Below, piece by piece: positions 32,256 to 32,822 of a DNA stretch of 32,822 nt. This DNA is from Campylobacteraceae bacterium (GTDB lineage: Bacteria; Campylobacterota; Campylobacteria; Campylobacterales; Campylobacteraceae): the NCBI GenBank assembly GCA_012519705.1, contig JAAYPR010000023.1:1-32822 (forward strand), in the 5' to 3' direction. Below the pieces are notes generated by a model. It saw only the letters and a program-made list of their open reading frames with translations. It ran no database searches and was not told the DNA's origin. The translations under genes and the position numbers were made by a program. How positions within the stretch are numbered: position 1 is the first letter of the stretch; the number at the start of each line of letters is the position of its first letter.

Positions 32256-32685
32256 TTTTTGTTAAATATATAGCATATTCTTTAGAAACTCTATTTTGCC
32301 GAGATTGCAAGGGAAGTTTCAGCTTTATCCCTTGCTTTAAAGGTGTTAATTTTTTAAATTTTGATACATTTGAAGAATCCTTCACTTTTTTTTAACAACC
32401 ATGTTAATACTATTTGGCTTATCAGAGCAACATTTTTTATGGCGACTTAGCTGACTTTTAAATTATATCTTAGGTTATCATCACATAAAATTTGGCTACC
32501 TGTAACACAACTGTTCTTGTTTTTACCGATAAGCCACATAATAAAATACAGTCACGACTTTATAAAAACTATTCTTTAGAGTAAGTTTATTTGTTATAAA
32601 TTGTTAAATTTAAGTTTAAATTCATTAATAAGTTAATACAATTATGAAATTAATTATCATAACTATATAAACAAAGGATGTTTCT
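32256..32685. other. 430-base noncoding gap with three inverted repeats
   Basis: No credible gene is seen. GCAAGGG (32307-32313) and CCCTTGC (32329-32335) form a 7-bp stem with a 15-base loop followed by TTTAAA, possibly a weak terminator of the transporters. TTAACA-ACCA-TGTTAA (32392-32407) is a perfect dyad of Crp/Fnr-like spacing. Before the last gene TACAAT (32637-32642) is a -10 candidate, and ATGAAATTAATTATCAT (32645-32661) resembles a Fur box loosely. Confidence 0.4.
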
Positions 32686-32822
32686 ATGAACTATACAAAT
32701 TTTGAATTTGCACTTAGAACTTTTATTGGTGTTTTTATAGGATATTTTATAGCTTATAAATTTGCTGTAAAGCTACCTGAAATTTTAAATTTATCAAATG
32801 CCGATAAGCTTCTTTTTGCAAA
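32686..32822 (+). CDS. Unidentified membrane protein, N-terminal fragment
   Basis: ATG at 32686 follows AAAGGATG and opens a frame that runs off the window end. The 45 visible residues start MNYTNFEFALRTFIGVFIG, then a hydrophobic segment (about residues 12-29) and KLPEILNLSNADKLLF. The short hydrophilic head and membrane helix suggest an inner-membrane protein. I do not recognise the family from this fragment. Confidence 0.6.
   Translation, partial: MNYTNFEFALRTFIGVFIGYFIAYKFAVKLPEILNLSNADKLLFA

Noticed and set aside
32307-32335. Riboswitch in the gap after the transporters
   Set aside because: Only one 7-bp stem with a plain loop is seen and no known riboswitch core; a weak terminator is likelier.
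1-32822. CRISPR array, prophage or insertion sequence
   Set aside because: No evenly spaced direct repeats, integrase, transposase or phage structural gene is present; the only repeated units are the palindromic repeats and the twin promoter module.

Overview
The window looks like a chromosomal segment from a Campylobacter species. It is AT-rich, intergenic DNA is full of AAATTTAG-type words, promoters mostly show a -10 box with little or no -35, and gene order matches blocks I know from C. jejuni: lepP-folD-cytochrome-hemL-membrane proteins-MFS; mqnC-M16 peptidase-recG; pycA-small gene-bpt; cprS-cprR-htrA-cbpA-hspR. These blocks are joined differently from C. jejuni, and several genes (the NnrS/receptor locus, the NSS transporter pair, the dispersed palindromic repeats) suggest a non-jejuni species, perhaps near the C. 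fetus group. The species is an inference. I see no insertion sequence, prophage, CRISPR array or phase-variable homopolymer G tract.

Layout. 1-7.85 kb: signal peptidase (cut by the window edge) and folD on the minus strand; a plus-strand operon of a c-type cytochrome, hemL and two small membrane proteins; an MFS exporter divergent from a LOG-family hydrolase; a Tat-exported superoxide-reductase-like protein; a stomatin/NfeD pair. 7.85-8.25 kb and 12.58-12.76 kb: noncoding DNA carrying inverted pairs of a palindromic repeat (MITE-like). 8.4-12.5 kb: mqnC (menaquinone, futalosine route), an M16 family protein without the zinc motif, and recG, all overlapping. 13-14.3 kb: HU, YaaA and a tRNA-Arg. 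14.4-16.8 kb: a biotin carboxylase, a 58-residue charged gene and bpt.

16.8-24.6 kb is the most unusual part. A TonB-receptor-like outer-membrane barrel, a Tat-signal binding protein, an ABC permease, an ABC ATPase and NnrS form one minus-strand operon. A methyltransferase and a cupin form a second. Each operon is preceded by nearly the same promoter module: a -10 TATAAT, a Fur-type inverted repeat (TGATAATCTTTATCA) and, directly abutting it, a GTTGC-N4-GCAAC dyad centred at -41.5 from the predicted start site. This is the geometry of class II activation by a Crp/Fnr protein, and a Crp/Fnr-family gene lies divergently beside the receptor. The sequence therefore supports a two-operon regulon, repressed by iron through Fur and activated by its own Crp/Fnr regulator. 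It joins import across both membranes to NnrS (a haem-copper protein of nitric oxide tolerance). The receptor resembles the OprC/NosA copper receptors but appears to have no plug domain.

24.6-29.5 kb: the two-component system CprS/CprR, the periplasmic protease HtrA and the heat-shock pair cbpA-hspR. The cbpA-hspR promoter has a canonical -35 overlapped by a HAIR-like HspR operator. 29.5-32.3 kb: two tandem sodium-coupled NSS/SNF transporters. The last 0.5 kb is a 430-base noncoding stretch and the start of an unidentified membrane protein.
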